A DNA stretch of 64,000 nucleotides from Micromussa lordhowensis (lineage: Eukaryota > Cnidaria > Anthozoa > Scleractinia > Lobophylliidae): positions 24,210,073 to 24,274,072 of the forward strand of contig OZ026606.1 in NCBI GenBank assembly GCA_964020085.1. Direction: 5' to 3'. The notes under the pieces are model-generated. The model had not been told where the DNA came from. It was given only the letters and a program-made list of their open reading frames with translations, and searched no databases. A program made the position numbers and the translations under genes. This document shows, piece after piece, positions 25,101 through 37,329 of the stretch (positions are counted from its first letter, which is position 1; each line of letters starts with the position of its first letter).

Positions 25101-26051
25101 CAAGCTTGAAGGATGTAGCTTGGCTAGAACACACTCAGTTGATTTTTATAATTTTTCATTCATAATTTTTCTCTGTAATTTCTATAATTTTTCACACATT
25201 TGTCTGTTATTTGTTTCCCCACTGCTGTGTCTACCTGTCAAAATGGAAAAATAAACAAAAGTTGGAGTCTAATTGACTCTCTGTTTGCACTGAGACATCC
25301 AGTGAGTTCGCTGTCAACATTGTGACCAGCATTCATCCTGAAAGCATGAGAAATTGTTTTCACTCTCAAGGGTAGTAATACTAAAGTTGGAGTTAGCCCT
25401 TCATCAGAAGACGAAGGGCTAACGCTCAAAATGTCTGCTTTCAAATCTCTTTATGGTGGCCAATTCACATTATCAACTCAGTTGATAAAACCAAATACTC
25501 TTGAACTCTACTCTGACATCAAGATACCTACTGACAGAGTGGGGAGTGATCTTGGTTAACCTCTCAAAGAAGTGCGGTGCCATCTCAGATGGTGCTGATA
25601 CTTGATTGGGTACAAAACCTCCTGCTACCCAGCTATCGGGTGCACACCAGTATGCACACCTCACACACAGGAATGTACAACAATACAGCTGAAAGTATTT
25701 GCACAAATTTTGTATTCCGGTCCACGAGGAGGGATGCAATTAACAGCATGAAATTAAAGGGTAATAACATGGATAATAAATTACGGCATGAAAGCAATCC
25801 ATGGACGAAGTTTACCAAAGCGTTGTGTTTTTGGCATGGCCAGTGACAGGAAACTGAATATCAGGAAGTTGAATTAAAGGCGTTTGTAAAGTTCTGGAAA
25901 TCCAATTAATCGATTAAATCGTTCATTTGAAAATCCTCACCTTTACACTCTGGTCACTGGAGCATGTAGCCATTCGTCTTCCGTGGAAATCATAAGACAC
26001 ATCGTGAATTAAATCCTTGTGTTCTGCAGGTATTTCTCGAGCTACAAACAT
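18625..26051 (-). CDS. SEH1L: Nucleoporin SEH1 (WD40 propeller), about 14 exons
   Basis: Minus-strand exons in coding order: 26051-25941, 24927-24877, 23502-23397, 23032-22989, 22648-22568, 22385-22308, 21799-21747, 20530-20438, 20314-20237, 20100-20038, 19695-19641 (tentative), 19396-19319 (acceptor uncertain; 19400 is the other choice), 19007-18929, 18770-18625. The sum is 371 codons plus stop, close to animal SEH1 (about 360). The N-terminus [18 protein letters not shown] and blocks such as [39 protein letters not shown] and [13 protein letters not shown] are diagnostic. SEH1 is an open six-bladed WD40 propeller that serves both the Y-complex of the nuclear pore and the GATOR2 complex of mTORC1 signalling. 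The gene diverges from PABPN1 across 494 bp. A possible polyadenylation signal (AATAAA on minus) is at 17584-17589. Confidence 0.93.
22085..22200. repeat. Hairpin MITE in SEH1L intron 6
   Basis: AACAATTATTCCACTCGC pairs with its complement at about 22183-22200. GAGATGATTATAGCCAAC pairs with GTTGGCTATCTATCATCTC. The loop is GGCGCTACGCGCC. Confidence 0.82.
24667..24756. repeat. Small inverted repeat in SEH1L intron 2
   Basis: CACATTTCCAAACACC near 24667 and GGTGTTTGGAAATGTG near 24738 are inverted copies about 55 bp apart. Possibly a relic MITE. Confidence 0.5.
25393..25500. repeat. MITE fragment, family of 35.3 and 62.6 kb
   Basis: CGAAGGGCTAACGCTC, CTTTCAAATCTCTTTA and CAATTCACATTATCAACTCA with GTTGATAAAACCAAAT recur at 62552-62645 and in the palindrome at 35303-35471. 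Confidence 0.7.
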
Positions 26052-26545
26052 GATTTTCGCGCGGTGCAGCTGGGGTGGCGAGGATTAAACAGCTAAACAC
26101 AGATTTGGTTTGTACGTCATGTGAGGAATCAGAAGAAGAAAACGAGAGAGGAGAACAAAACGAGGGATCAAGAAAACTTTGACCGGGCCTGTTGGCGGAA
26201 AGAAGTTCTAACTGACAAGAAACCGAATGCAACTTCTTAACATTGACAAAAACCTCAAGGCCTGGGCAAGTACTTCATGCAATACACTATGAAGCCTCCC
26301 TTATTGAAAGCATTTTCTTTTGAAGAGGACACTATATGAGTTAGTACATAGAGCGCTGACCTGACCTGAGCGGACGGTCATGTGACCAAGTGTCGGTCGC
26401 CATCTTAAAAATTTGGAAGCGAAAGGGAAGATACTCGATAATCTGCTTCCATCGTCTTTTTATCAGCATCTTAACTATTCAAAACGCTAACTTTTTCTCT
26501 TGATAGCATTTTTATAGTTCTCTAGCTAGGTATTCGTTTTTAGAA
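26052..26545. promoter_or_regulatory. Bidirectional promoter SEH1L / PABPN1
   Basis: 494 bp between divergent start codons. GTCGCCATCTT at 26396-26406 is a YY1-like motif on the minus strand (AAGATGGCGAC), placed about 140 bp before the PABPN1 ATG. Confidence 0.65.
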
Positions 26546-29500
26546 ATGGCTGATTTGGACGAAAGTGCTCAAGATAGTTTGTTGGACGCGGCTTTACATG
26601 TGACAAAGGATGACGATGCTGTTTTAGGAGATATTTCTGGTGTGGATCCAGCTGTAGATGACTCTCTAGAAGACCCGGTAACCATGCATTTTAAGTTTTA
26701 GGTCATAGTAGTAAATACTGTATTTTAATTACCTTTGGGGTTTATAGACCCGATCGATAGCTATAGCAAAGCGTTTGAGGTTTGCCGTTAAAGAGCCGTT
26801 AAAGATGATTTCCAGTTCGTACTGCGCGGTCTCAGTAGCCTACTGTTTATAAACATTATAAGTTCCCACTCGATGGAATGCGAATCAATGTTATTCGTTA
26901 CAAACTACATACCTTATCTTAACTTTGAAGCCTTTATACCTGCCAACTTTTTCTAAGCTATAGGCGTGAAGTTTTTATCCTGGGAGTGCCAGGATTTCGA
27001 AGACGACATGAACACATCCGAAGATTCCTGAAGACGTCAGAAAACTTCCAAAGTCTTCCGAAGATAGTAGGAGAGGAAGCAGTCCTGACATTTCCCAGTC
27101 CCAGTCTCAGGACATGTATCACTAAATGAGAACTCGCTCCCAGTGCTTCCATTTCAAGAAGGAAGTACATGTATCGTCATTTACACATAGTTTTCATTTC
27201 TTACATCGGTTTGAGTTTACATATTTTTGGAAATTGTGTCAAGCAAAGCTGCAACCATTTAAACTCATCGCTAGTGATGAGCTTGGGAGCTGGTGCCTAA
27301 AAGGTTAGTGGGTGGTCAAATGCAGCGAGCAGAGAGGAGGTATCCATGGCAACCCTGGAAACGGGAACTACCCTAAAGCGACCACTAACCAGCACTGTCA
27401 CACTGAAAAACCCCGTGGAGATACTTACCAGGAAGAATACTTACCCAAAAAATACTTCTGAAGCCACCGGCCGCCCGGCGGGGAGGGAGGAGTGGGAGCG
27501 TGAATCCGCAACGATTCGCAAGAAGGCACAATTGATCCGCTATGATCAGCAAGCGAAGCAAACAAAGCACTGATACACTAGCTACAAAGCCCCAAAAGGG
27601 CCCTGCGAATCCCCAGATGGCCGCCCCGCATGTCATGTACTGCAATAAGTGATGACCGCTGACCAACTCGCTCAAGTTTAACCTTGCCTAAATTACATTT
27701 AGCCACATTCAGATTTTTCAATCAGGCATGAGAATTTGGCCCGTAAGCGTGAGCCAGCCTGAGATCAAAGTTTTCAATCTGCAGGCATGAGATTTGGCAG
27801 GTATAGACCTTTCAAATTCTTTTTCCAACAGCTTCATTGATTTTTACAGCTGCAAATTTGTTTTGCAAAGTGATATGAGAAAGAACGAAGTATAACACTT
27901 TGAATGCTTTACCATAATAGCAGCTGTTTTGAAACTTTGAATTTACTTCATGCAAGTAGTTGCAAAATGTTTACATTTTGTAATATCTTGCAAGAAGCAA
28001 AACAAAAAAACACAAACTCTTGAGAGTGCGCAGTACGGACTGGAAATCATCTTTAATTATGTCGTGAAAGAAGCTACTTTGCTGAAATGTCAATACTCCT
28101 CCAAACTCCTGCTCGTTATGAGTAAAAGAGCACTGTGTTATAGACTTGGAGAACTTCCTTGTTGGACAGTTAACATAACAAACAGTAAAACAAGATAACA
28201 TGTACAACTACATTTTTTCCTAAGCTCCTTTGCAAGCCTGATTTGAGGGTGTGTTAGAGTTAAGTAGATAACCTCTTGTTTGTCAGTGTATGTGCTCTTC
28301 AAAACTCCAGGCTGCTTTTTGGCAAACTCGGTGTTCGAAGGTAGAATCTATGTGCAGGCTAGAAAGAGTTTATTAGATGGCCATCTCTCACTTGTAATTA
28401 GCAAATTTTATCTCAAGTAAATTACATGTGCTTTATATGGTGATATGTTCAAGGAACTTGAAGCCATTAAAGCAAGAGTAAAAGAAATGGAAGAAGAAGC
28501 AGAAAAATTGAAAGAAATGCAGAAACAAGTTGAAGAAACCATTATGAGTCCACCAGCAAATCAACCAACATGTAAGATGAATCAATTGTTCTTATTTTAG
28601 AGAAATTAATATTTGGAACAACCAATTCTAGCCAACTTTCATGCATTCCAAGGAGTCAAGGTCAGGCTGGATAAAATAGAAGAAATGTCTGAAAATGTCC
28701 ACTTCAACCTTGTTGTGGTGTTATTGTTTGTATGCTCTGAAGTGGAATGCAAGAAAGGTCTCTTTCCTACATTGCTTTTGCTTATTTTCATCAAGGAGAA
28801 ACAAGATTGAGCATCAGTAGTTTGATTTTGTGTGAAAGATGTTTAGTTCCAGCAATGTATTTGGGAGCAGAAAATGCGTTCAGATATACAAATTAATAGT
28901 GAAATTATCTTACTAGTGTTTTCCTGATTAGAACTGAAGTATGGTAGCTGGTCTTTTTTTACTAGCTCATGCCTTCAGTAGTTGTGTAGTATTGAAATAA
29001 CTATATGACAGGCTGTGATGTCAACATCAGTGCTAAGAATGACAAACAAAGTTTGACAACATTGACAAGAGATATTTTTGAAATTCAGACACCTTTCCGT
29101 ACTCATTCAGGATTCTGTAGACCTGGTTGATCAGACTGTTAGTAGATTAGTCATGACAGATTCCTCATTTTCATTTTCATGTTGATCTTCATAGACCAAA
29201 AGTTAATGTATATTTTGACTGTGAGTCCTTGCTCTTAGTATTAACCCATTGACCCCCGCATCAAACTGTCCGCGACCCACCCCTAATTTCCTGGCGTTTT
29301 TTGGAATATTTCAGAGCGAGCGAAAGCAAAAAAATAAACCATATGCGCAGTAACCACAGACACAAGGTCAGGTTTCAAGACTTCGTTTATTGAAAGTTCA
29401 ATAACTGAACAGCCAAAATATTAAAAAATATCAACAGGAAGAACTTAACTTGATGTCTTTAACTTGTAAGAAAACAAGAAATTATATTTTTTCCTTTGCC

Positions 29501-32500
29501 GCGCGACAAAACCCGAGAAAATTGAATACCCAAAAATGAGTTAATTTTTGACTTTAGAGGACAAAGCGAAATCGAGTAAAACAGAATTTTCATTCTTTTA
29601 CTGTAACGTATAACATTTAAGAAAACACCAGACCATTAAGGTGAAAAACACAAGTAAAAACCAATTTAAAAGAAGAAATTCAGATAATTTTTCCGCCGCC
29701 CGACGAAATTATACAGTGCGGCCAAAGAAAGATGAAAGTTGTACATCAAAAACACGACAAAAACAAGCCAATTATCTTGAGATAAATCGTTTTTCAACTG
29801 TGTAAATTTAGTGCCCACCTAGTTCTTTCCTCAAAAGTTCTGTAGAAGCTGAACAAGGCTCAATAAAATATATTTCAGGGAAGCGAATACACAAGACAAA
29901 CAAACCACGGCAGTCGCCGTAAATTAAATATGCAGAAATTCAGCGTGACAAAATACCGTTCACTTTTAAAACCTAAAATTCCGAAATAAAGGCGACCAAA
30001 TGAAAGAAACATGACAGGGAGTTCAATAACAATAAATTTTCATTCAACACAAGGCAAAAAAACTTATCTAAAAGCACAAAAATGTTCAAAATTTCACGGA
30101 CGTGATTTACCGCATGACCGCGTGTTCGAATTAATTATTCACGCTAAAGCGAAAGCGTGAGTTTTTCCCTACAAGTTTTGAAGTTATTTTATCGGCCGTG
30201 GCTTTGCCATTCGTGGTAAATGCTAAATTCGACTTAGAACTAATACTCTACATTACCATTTTTGTTTTCTTAAGTCCAGGCAGCTGCTTTAAATCCGCGA
30301 TCTGTATTCAAAACTCACTTGAAAGTGCAACGATCGTCTTGTTTTCGCCGCGGTTGAAGGAAGGAAAAATTTTCCTCCAGAAAGGTTTGAGGACTCCATT
30401 CACCTTGGTCTTCCATTCTGAGACCACCAAAACATCGATTTATGTTTTTCCTTTTCATTTTAAATGCCAAAGAAGCAATTTCTCCGTTTTAGGAATTAAA
30501 ACGAGACCCTGGAAGTTTGTAGATTTGTCGTGCAACGCGCCATGATTACCTGCGCTTTTCGAGCGCATGATTTTAAGACGAAAAACCATCTTTCTAGGAC
30601 CCCTAAAGTCGTCTAAAAATATGCTCAGTAGGTCCATTCTCATTGGTTTATTTGTCCTTAACAACAATAGAACAATAGGAGGACCAAAATATCTTCAGGG
30701 AGGGTAGGAGGGGCAATTGTCCTGACCTGCCTTTTTACGGCCGGTTACGGCCGGCACGGGAAATTGGGGGTGGGTTTTCGCACGGCCGGTTACGGCCGGC
30801 ACGGGAGACAATGGGTTAAATATGTTTTTGACAATATCTTTAGAAGCTGCCTAAAATGGAGTAGAAGACTATGTTTAACATTATTAACCAACATAAATGA
30901 TAACTCTTTTTGCAGTCCCCAAAACTCCGGAAGAAAAAGGTGAAATTGATGCAAGATCAGTTTATGTTGGCAATGTAAGTAAAGCCACAAACCAGTGTAA
31001 AAATACAAGTAGAATTAGGAACATGTACTGCATAATCATTCTTGCTGAGGAATATCAGACCTGGTGTTAATGTCCTTGCTGCTTTAGAACAAGCATTACA
31101 CAACGTACATCTGAAAACAAAGGGTACATATATAAAATCCACATCTGCAAACAAGATGCATGTGGGACTTATATGCGACTCCTCACTGAATTTTTTTTTT
31201 TCAGTGTAGTTGGCATTACTCACTGCCTTTGTAATAGCTTGTATGTAACAACACTTGTGTGCAGCTTTGGTTCTTAACGCTGTAGTTACCACATACATAC
31301 GGTAAAATATGTTCCTTTATTTTTTTTCAGGTTGATTATTCTGCTACAGCAGAGGAATTAGAACAGCACTTTCATGGTTGTGGAGCTGTTAACAGAGTTA
31401 CAATTCTTTGCGACAAATTCACTGGACATCCTAAAGGGTATGTGATATTTTTTGATGCCAGTGATTGGTATGATTTGTTGTGATAATATAACACTCGCAT
31501 TGTTACTTTCCCTGTAGATTTGCATATATTGAATTTACTGACAAGGACAGTGTTGATACTGCTGTAACTATGGATGATTCGCTGTTTAAAGGAAGACAGA
31601 TTAAGGTGCACTATATACAATGGTCTATTCTAGTTTCGATGGTAGTTTCATTCTAGTTTTGATGAGTAAAGATGAACATGACTTGGTGAAGATACAATAC
31701 ATGACAGCGCTCCAAGCTGCGACTGTTTTGATCACCATGACGAGTGAAAAAAAATAATTTGGTGACTAAATTTTATGAGCAGGTTGCCAATTTGGCGACT
31801 GGTGCAGTAGAAATGGCTGATTGTTCATCAACAGGATTTTTTCCAATATGATCACTAAGCCAAACAAATTTAATCACAACTTTTGTATGCTTGTCTTTCT
31901 TACCTGTTTATTTTTTTCTTTTATTTACTTTCCTTAACGGTTAATAAGACTGTTCAGCAAGAAAAACTGTTGAAAACGAAAACTAACATCGTGAGAACAT
32001 TCTTCGAACGATTTCAATGTGGGCTCGTACTAGTCAGCAGTTCTAACCCCATGTAAAGTGACATGAAATGTCCTTCTTTGAAAACAATTTAATTTTGGCA
32101 ACCAAATTTATCATAGTGGCAACCATTTTACAGATGGAGGTCGAGAAAGACGACTTCTGTAAAACTTGAGCTTGGAGCACTGCATGATCTTATGTATGAA
32201 GGGCATCTTAAGTCTAATGTTTATTTCTAGGTCAACCCGAAAAGAACAAATCGACCAGGGATCAGCACAACGGACAGAGGAAGAGGAAGGGGCAGAGGTC
32301 GTGGCTTTAGAGGTGGTCTCTACAACCCTTATGGCAGTTACATGCCCAGACCACGTGGTAGAGCAATGTTCAGGTCAGAGCTGCTCATTGTACAGTGTTG
32401 ACGAGTTTTTTGCTAGATGTTCATATAGTCAACCATATTTATTGGATCAAGCACGCATCCACCCCTCCCCATTTAACACAAACCACTGGGCAAGTTAAAG

Positions 32501-34218
32501 TGCACCTAACCCCAAAAACTTTTTTCGCTAAAGCAATAAAGCTTATTTTGTGGAGTAATGTGCCGCAAAAATTTTTCGATTTGGTTAAATCTTTGATTTT
32601 CTATGGCTCGTCAAAGTACGTCAAAATGCCGCCATTTTGGTTCACGACCGAGTTTAACGGGGAATGGGTCGAGGGCCGGATGTGACGTCAAATCGAGAAC
32701 ACGATGATTCTGAGATTCGCATATTTACTTGTTTCTGTGGGAAAGGCCGGAAAAGTTGTTCGAATAAAATGCTAGCCAGGTGCGCTGTATTGTCATGTAG
32801 CAACACAACAAACTTGCAGGAGATACTCCGCTACATGCCATACCGTTTTATGGAGATGATCGTCCTGAAGAGAAAAAAAGTACAAAGGGATGGCTCGATT
32901 TCGTGAAAGCGAAACGTGCGAAAGTGATAGCCGTGTAAGTGTTCGGTGATCTGTTCTATAAAGCATTTAATTCAAACGAGATGATCTCGCTCGATGCCTG
33001 GATTTTCAGAGAGAGGAAGGGATTTTGCTGACTCAGTGGCTTTGGAATAACCACTTGTCCATCGATTCATGCTGCCGTTGTTGCATCTGATCTGAGAAAC
33101 AACAGCAGTCAGTCGGCACAGCTGACAGATAGTTTTGTATTTGCCCGCTACTAATCTTAAAACTCCATTTCTGAAGCCATACAGGTTTAATTCCTGGATA
33201 TTCAGTCACACTTTAAGATAACATCAGCACCAATATCTTCAAGAACAAGATCATTCTTCTTTGAGTCTTGACAACCTTCTAACTCACTTTTATTAATACA
33301 ATAATAACAACAATAACATTCGCTGATGTTTTGAAGGGAAGCGACGCTACAATTTCCACACTCGCACGAAAAGAACACAAGCATTGTGTCATGAGATAAT
33401 CATTTTGATCTACTTTGAACGCATGAAGTTAAAATAATTTGAGAAAGTAAAGGGACTAGACTTTTATTTATACGAAAGTATGTTAATGCGAGATCGAAGA
33501 ATGCGCGAAAATAGTAAATACGCGCCACGCGCTACAGTCTTACTAGTATCACTCTTTGACTTCTACATATCATTGCCTTCGGGTCTGTCCATCAGAGCTC
33601 GTTCGAGTTCTTTGTCAGCATCCACCTCATTTGGCTGTCCATTCTTCGTTGGCCAGAGAGTTGTCAGCATATAAATCAGCTCGGTCGTCATCGTTTAACT
33701 ATTCACTTTGCGTTGTTGATGAGTGCGAGTCGTCATTCTCTTCAGCGATATAATAAATTTCGGAGTCTTTTGAGTCAAAGCTCATTTCAGAACCCGACGA
33801 AGTAGAAGATAATGTTGATAAAAACAGAAATCTGTCGACTGTGGAGCCCCAGCGAAAAACTTATGCGGCAAAAAGGCTTCTACGCTCGCACAGAGTAAAA
33901 GGCCCGACTGGAACAGCCGAAGCTCTCGTTCTCGAAGTGACGTCACGGCCTTACTCTCCCCAGATTCCCCATGCTCGGTCGTGAACCATACGAAACTCGG
34001 TTTCAAAGGGGCACAGAAATTCGAGGATTTAACCAAATCGAAAAATTTTTGCGGCACATTACTCCACAAAATAAGCTTTATTGTTTTAGCGAAAAAAATT
34101 TTGGGGGTTAGGTGCACTTTAAGCTGCTTACTAGAGTTACACAGTTTTGACCTTTTCTCACATGATGTCTTCTTTTTTTAGGGGCCGTGCAAGGGCATAC
34201 TGGTATTCTCCATATTGA
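26546..34218 (+). CDS. PABPN1: Nuclear poly(A)-binding protein PABPN1 (PABP2), 7 exons
   Basis: Exons: 26546-26677, 28454-28571, 30916-30974, 31331-31437, 31518-31605, 32231-32373, 34182-34218. Phases fit and give 227 residues. The order is an acidic N-terminus ([17 protein letters not shown]), a coiled coil ([19 protein letters not shown]), one RRM with RNP-2 (SVYVGNVDY) and RNP-1 (KGFAYIEF), then an Arg/Gly-rich tail ending [14 protein letters not shown]1 binds new poly(A) tails in the nucleus, stimulates poly(A) polymerase and sets tail length. The [11 protein letters not shown] junction between exons 1 and 2 matches the vertebrate protein. The N-terminus lacks the alanine run of mammalian PABPN1. 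A polyadenylation signal AATAAA lies at 34761-34766. Introns 1, 2 and 6 carry separate DNA transposon relics. Since vertebrates have PABPN1 and PABPN1L, this may be the single pre-duplication form. Confidence 0.96.
26935..27805. repeat. Possible DNA element with TATACCTGCCAA ends in PABPN1 intron 1
   Basis: Left TATACCTGCCAACTTTT and right TTGGCAGGTATA form short inverted ends. The interior is GC-richer than flanks and has GCATGAGA-type direct repeats near the right end. No gene seen. Confidence 0.4.
29241..30819. mobile_element. PiggyBac-like non-autonomous element in PABPN1 intron 2
   Basis: TTAA is present at both ends (29241-29244 and 30816-30819). Element termini are CCCATTGACCCCCGC and, inverted, CCCATTGTCTCCCGTGCC. 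The TTAA target and CCC start are piggyBac hallmarks. Two direct copies of GGCCGGTTACGGCCGGCACG lie at about 30739 and 30783 near the right end. No transposase was recognised; part of the interior matches the 3' region of the MULE. Confidence 0.68.
32769..32938 (+). pseudogene. THAP zinc-finger domain, frameshifted
   Basis: Frame 1 reads [17 protein letters not shown] with the first Cys pair of a C2CH THAP finger. The continuation [16 protein letters not shown] and [13 protein letters not shown] lies in another frame after a one-base break near 32817. A donor-like GTAAGT at 32935 may mark the exon end. The later Cys and His of THAP are not present. Confidence 0.72.
33202..33780 (-). pseudogene. 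Cys-rich fragment resembling the P2X7 C-terminal zinc domain
   Basis: The minus-strand frame 33384-33202 has CECGNCSV followed by SECYCCYYC, a pattern seen in P2RX7-tail-like proteins that are common in cnidarian repeats. Upstream on the same strand an acidic stretch ([17 protein letters not shown]) and NSLANEEWT occur in broken frames. Confidence 0.45.
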
Positions 34219-35172
34219 CGACTGCAAATCATCATCATTCACCCCAAAAATTACCAGCATATATTGTTTTTGTTTTTTCATTTTCTTAGCATTTCTATCC
34301 TGTGCATATTTTTAACAAAGGTCAGTTACTTTTGTCTTCACAGGTTTCTTGGCTATTCTCAAGGGACCACACAGTGAAGCTTATGGGTTTTCAAACGAAC
34401 GCATTGCTCTGCCACTTACATTGTGGATTTATAAACCAGAGTAGGTATAATAGTGACTTGGACAACCTTTGACTGAAGGGACTGACAGTGCAAGAAAAAG
34501 ATGTAAAAAGAATAAAAAGAAAGAAAAGAATCTTAGAAAGGAAGGAAAGAAAAAACATTAAAAAAAAAAGAAAAATATCATGTGGAATGTTGCGGACTGA
34601 AGAAAATGAGAAAAGATACTGCAAGAGGAAGGTTGAGAGTTTGAGTCTTGAGAGAAAAAAGACAGATACAATTACTTGAATGTATGTTTTAGTTGAAGTT
34701 TGTATTAATATGCATTAAACTGAAATGCATTCCCTTTTAATATCCAGCTTTAAAAAAATCAATAAAGATTTTTTAAAATGTTCTTTCTGTGTTAATGCTA
34801 TGCTGTACATGTAGTTCTTTTAGAAGGGAGACAGGTCAGGCAAAGAATCTCAGTGGACTGGTGAGATCACATATAAACATAGTGAGGAATTTTCCTAGCG
34901 TCCTTCAACCAATAAAGGAGAATTTGACAAGAGATCAAGAGTCACTTAGGGCTTTTTTTTCCATGCACCCCTTCACTTGTGCATGTTGCTTGATTGGATT
35001 TATTAGAAATTCAGTCCTAAACACCATGGAACACAGAACATCTCTTCTGCAGTCAGATACGACTTGCCACAGTAGCCAATAAACGTACAGAGGGGCGAAT
35101 TGAGAAACCCATGGAAAAACAAAATACTCTGGATCTACTTACTTATATTTAGAGAGGAAGATGTTCACCAGC

Positions 35173-35585
35173 TAATTGGCCATTCCCAACTTGCTGTTTG
35201 ACTTAGTGTCAAAACAAGTCCTTGTGCAAAACCACGTGAAAATGTATAAAGGGGGTAAGGTTCTAAAGAAACTGTGGTGCTGTGTCGTTCGGAGTATTAC
35301 AAGATAATTTGGTTTTATCAACTGGGTTGATAATGTAAATTGTCCACCGTAAAGAGATTCGGATGCTGATGTTTCAAGCATTAGCCTTTCTATCGCTCGA
35401 AACGTCAGCTTCCGAATCTCTTTACTGTGGACAATTCACATTATCAACCCAGTTGATAAAACCAAATTATCATGTGAAAATGTGTACTGCCATGCAAATC
35501 ATACTGGTCTTCATATGAAAGATTTTGCACAAGGGCTCTTTTTCTAACAGAGCCACAAGGTAACTCGGAAATGGTGTGTTGGTTT
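35173..35585. repeat. Composite MITE (outer element with inner palindrome 35303-35471)
   Basis: Outer inverted ends: GTCAAAACAAGTCCTTGTGC at left and TTTTGCACAAGGGCTC at right. The inner palindrome starts GATAATTTGGTTTTATCAAC and ends with its complement. Related outer elements lie at 38983-39190 and 62458-62773. Confidence 0.72.
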
Positions 35586-35603
35586 TTGTCTAGGCCTGGA
35601 GCT

Positions 35604-35755
35604 ACAATCTTGGACAAAATAAATGGAACATCTGGACCACCCCTCCCCCCATTTCAATGATGCCAAAATGGCGCGCTTTTGGCTTCTTCGCGCCTTCATC
35701 ATTGCTTTGGGGGGGATGGGGGATAATTGTTCCATTTTATACTGTCCAAGATTGT
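35604..35755 (+). repeat. 152-bp MITE, copy 1
   Basis: Inverted ends CAATCTTGGACA. Identical by eye to 37330-37481 over all 152 bp and in the same orientation. The right flank reads TC instead of TA. Confidence 0.88.
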
Positions 35756-36377
35756 CCGAGGACGGCACTGGCGTTACAAGAAGCTATGTTTGCTATGCAG
35801 AACACATCTGGTGTGTTGTCGCACGTTCGATAACCAAGTTAAAAGAACGTTAGTTGAACTAAAATCTAATGATCTCTGTGCGTGACTCAAACAGAATTGA
35901 AATAAAATCACAACATAGTTTATTTTTGGTGTCATGTACTTTATCGATATGAAAATTGAATATGCATAAATGCGTGCTGAAGTGTAGGCCTCGAAAACCG
36001 AAGTTATTTCTTTAACCAATCGGAATATATTTTTATTGTTGATCAGTTGCGCGCGCGGGAAATCGTGAAAAATATTAAACGCTGCACATCTCCGATTAAG
36101 CTCCCTTTCTTAGTTTTTTAATTGAACCTTGAATTTTGGTCCTTTTTTAAAAGTACTTTATCGATACTTTCACACGGTTGATTTTTTGGCACCTCTGACG
36201 AGGAGGTGGCAATATGCGGTCTACGTGGAGGGAGGGTTCATTAATGTGAGGGAGATGGAGTGAATGGCAGTGCGCTGGCGTCCTTTGCCAGAGCATTTTA
36301 CGGCGAAAAAAAAAACACATTTCAACTGATATTACCCGCAGAAAGGAAAAAAATAAAGAAATTGAAAATAGCAGAAG

Positions 36378-36462
36378 AGGAAACGGTCTCGAACCCGAGA
36401 GAGTTCATGCACGCCACTTAGACCTGCGACTTGCGCCCTTATCCAATGCGCCGCTTAAACCC
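36378..36462 (-). repeat. tRNA-like sequence (SINE head or tRNA pseudogene)
   Basis: The minus strand carries GCGCATTGGATAAGGGCG (A-box-like, 36434-36451) and GGGTTCGAGACC (B box, 36385-36396) about 40 bp apart. The acceptor stem does not pair well, so it is not called a functional tRNA. Confidence 0.5.
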
Positions 36463-37329
36463 TCACGCTTTCAGCCCCTTATTTTTAAAGCCTTAACTTT
36501 TCATGCCGCTATTGGATATTTTTCTATAGAGCTATTTTATTTCTGTAGAATAGTTTTCTTTATTGAAAAAAGATATCTTACACGATTTTTATCTGCTTTG
36601 AAATAAAATTCAACGATTCACAAGTTTTTATTGACGATTCTTTACGGTTAAGCACGGTTTTGTAGCAGGCAGTAAAAAATAATCTTAGTTCATTGTTTAT
36701 TTCATCTGATCGCCAAAATCGTTCAAAACCGTCTTAAACCGTCCAAAACCAACCTTAAATCGTAGGAAATATGTCGTAAACCGTCACAAAAACGTACAAG
36801 CATCGTTTTAACATAGTACAAGCCTGAGTGCTTGTAGAGAACGGTACCGCTTTTATTAACTTCAGTCTTTCGCCATTATTTCACATCATTTCAGTGATAC
36901 GGCTATTCAGACTCTATAGTTTTATTGATCAGCTCCTGAGAAATACGATAGATTGTTCTGTACTTAGTATCTCGCTTAATGTTAAATTTGAAGTTGTCTT
37001 TAGAATGTGGATTGAAGCTTAGTGTTCCGTCCGGTGTTCTTTTTTTGCCAATGGTAGTTTGTACTGAGCTTTTGGAACACTAATATGGATCCTTATTAAT
37101 TCCCAGTATATGCTTTGGAAAGTTGGGGTTAGAATAACGCTCTTATTTATTCATTGTTACCAAAATACACTCAACCTGTAGTACCTAAACTTAGAATATC
37201 AGCGTTACCCTTGAGCTCTGACGCGCGTGACTGCGACAGACACCACTTCCTTGCATTGCCGATAAATGTGTTGACATATTAGTTCCTAAGTACTGGCTCG
37301 CTTTGTCTTGTCACGTTGAAGCCCTGCAT

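Larger units (their letters stand above)
32495..34122. mobile_element. Kolobok-like element with TTAA ends in PABPN1 intron 6
   Basis: TTAA flanks at 32495-32498 and 34119-34122 enclose inverted repeats starting AGTGCACCTAACCCC. The outer about 105 bp is almost identical and the next 90 bp more diverged. It holds a broken THAP domain on plus and a Cys-rich fragment on minus. Kolobok transposons use TTAA targets and have THAP-bearing transposases, so this family is the best fit. No transposase catalytic region remains. Confidence 0.72.

Noticed and set aside
27385..27675. 96-codon minus frame and a U1-like GATACTTACC sequence near 27419
   Set aside because: The rest of the U1 snRNA sequence is absent and the frame has no family; the region has transposon-like ends.
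30198..30545. 115-codon frame inside the piggyBac-like element
   Set aside because: Hydrophobic, without transposase motifs, and its upstream edge overlaps the module shared with the MULE; treated as chance.
36378..36462. Functional tRNA gene
   Set aside because: A and B boxes exist but the acceptor stem and anticodon arm do not fold convincingly.
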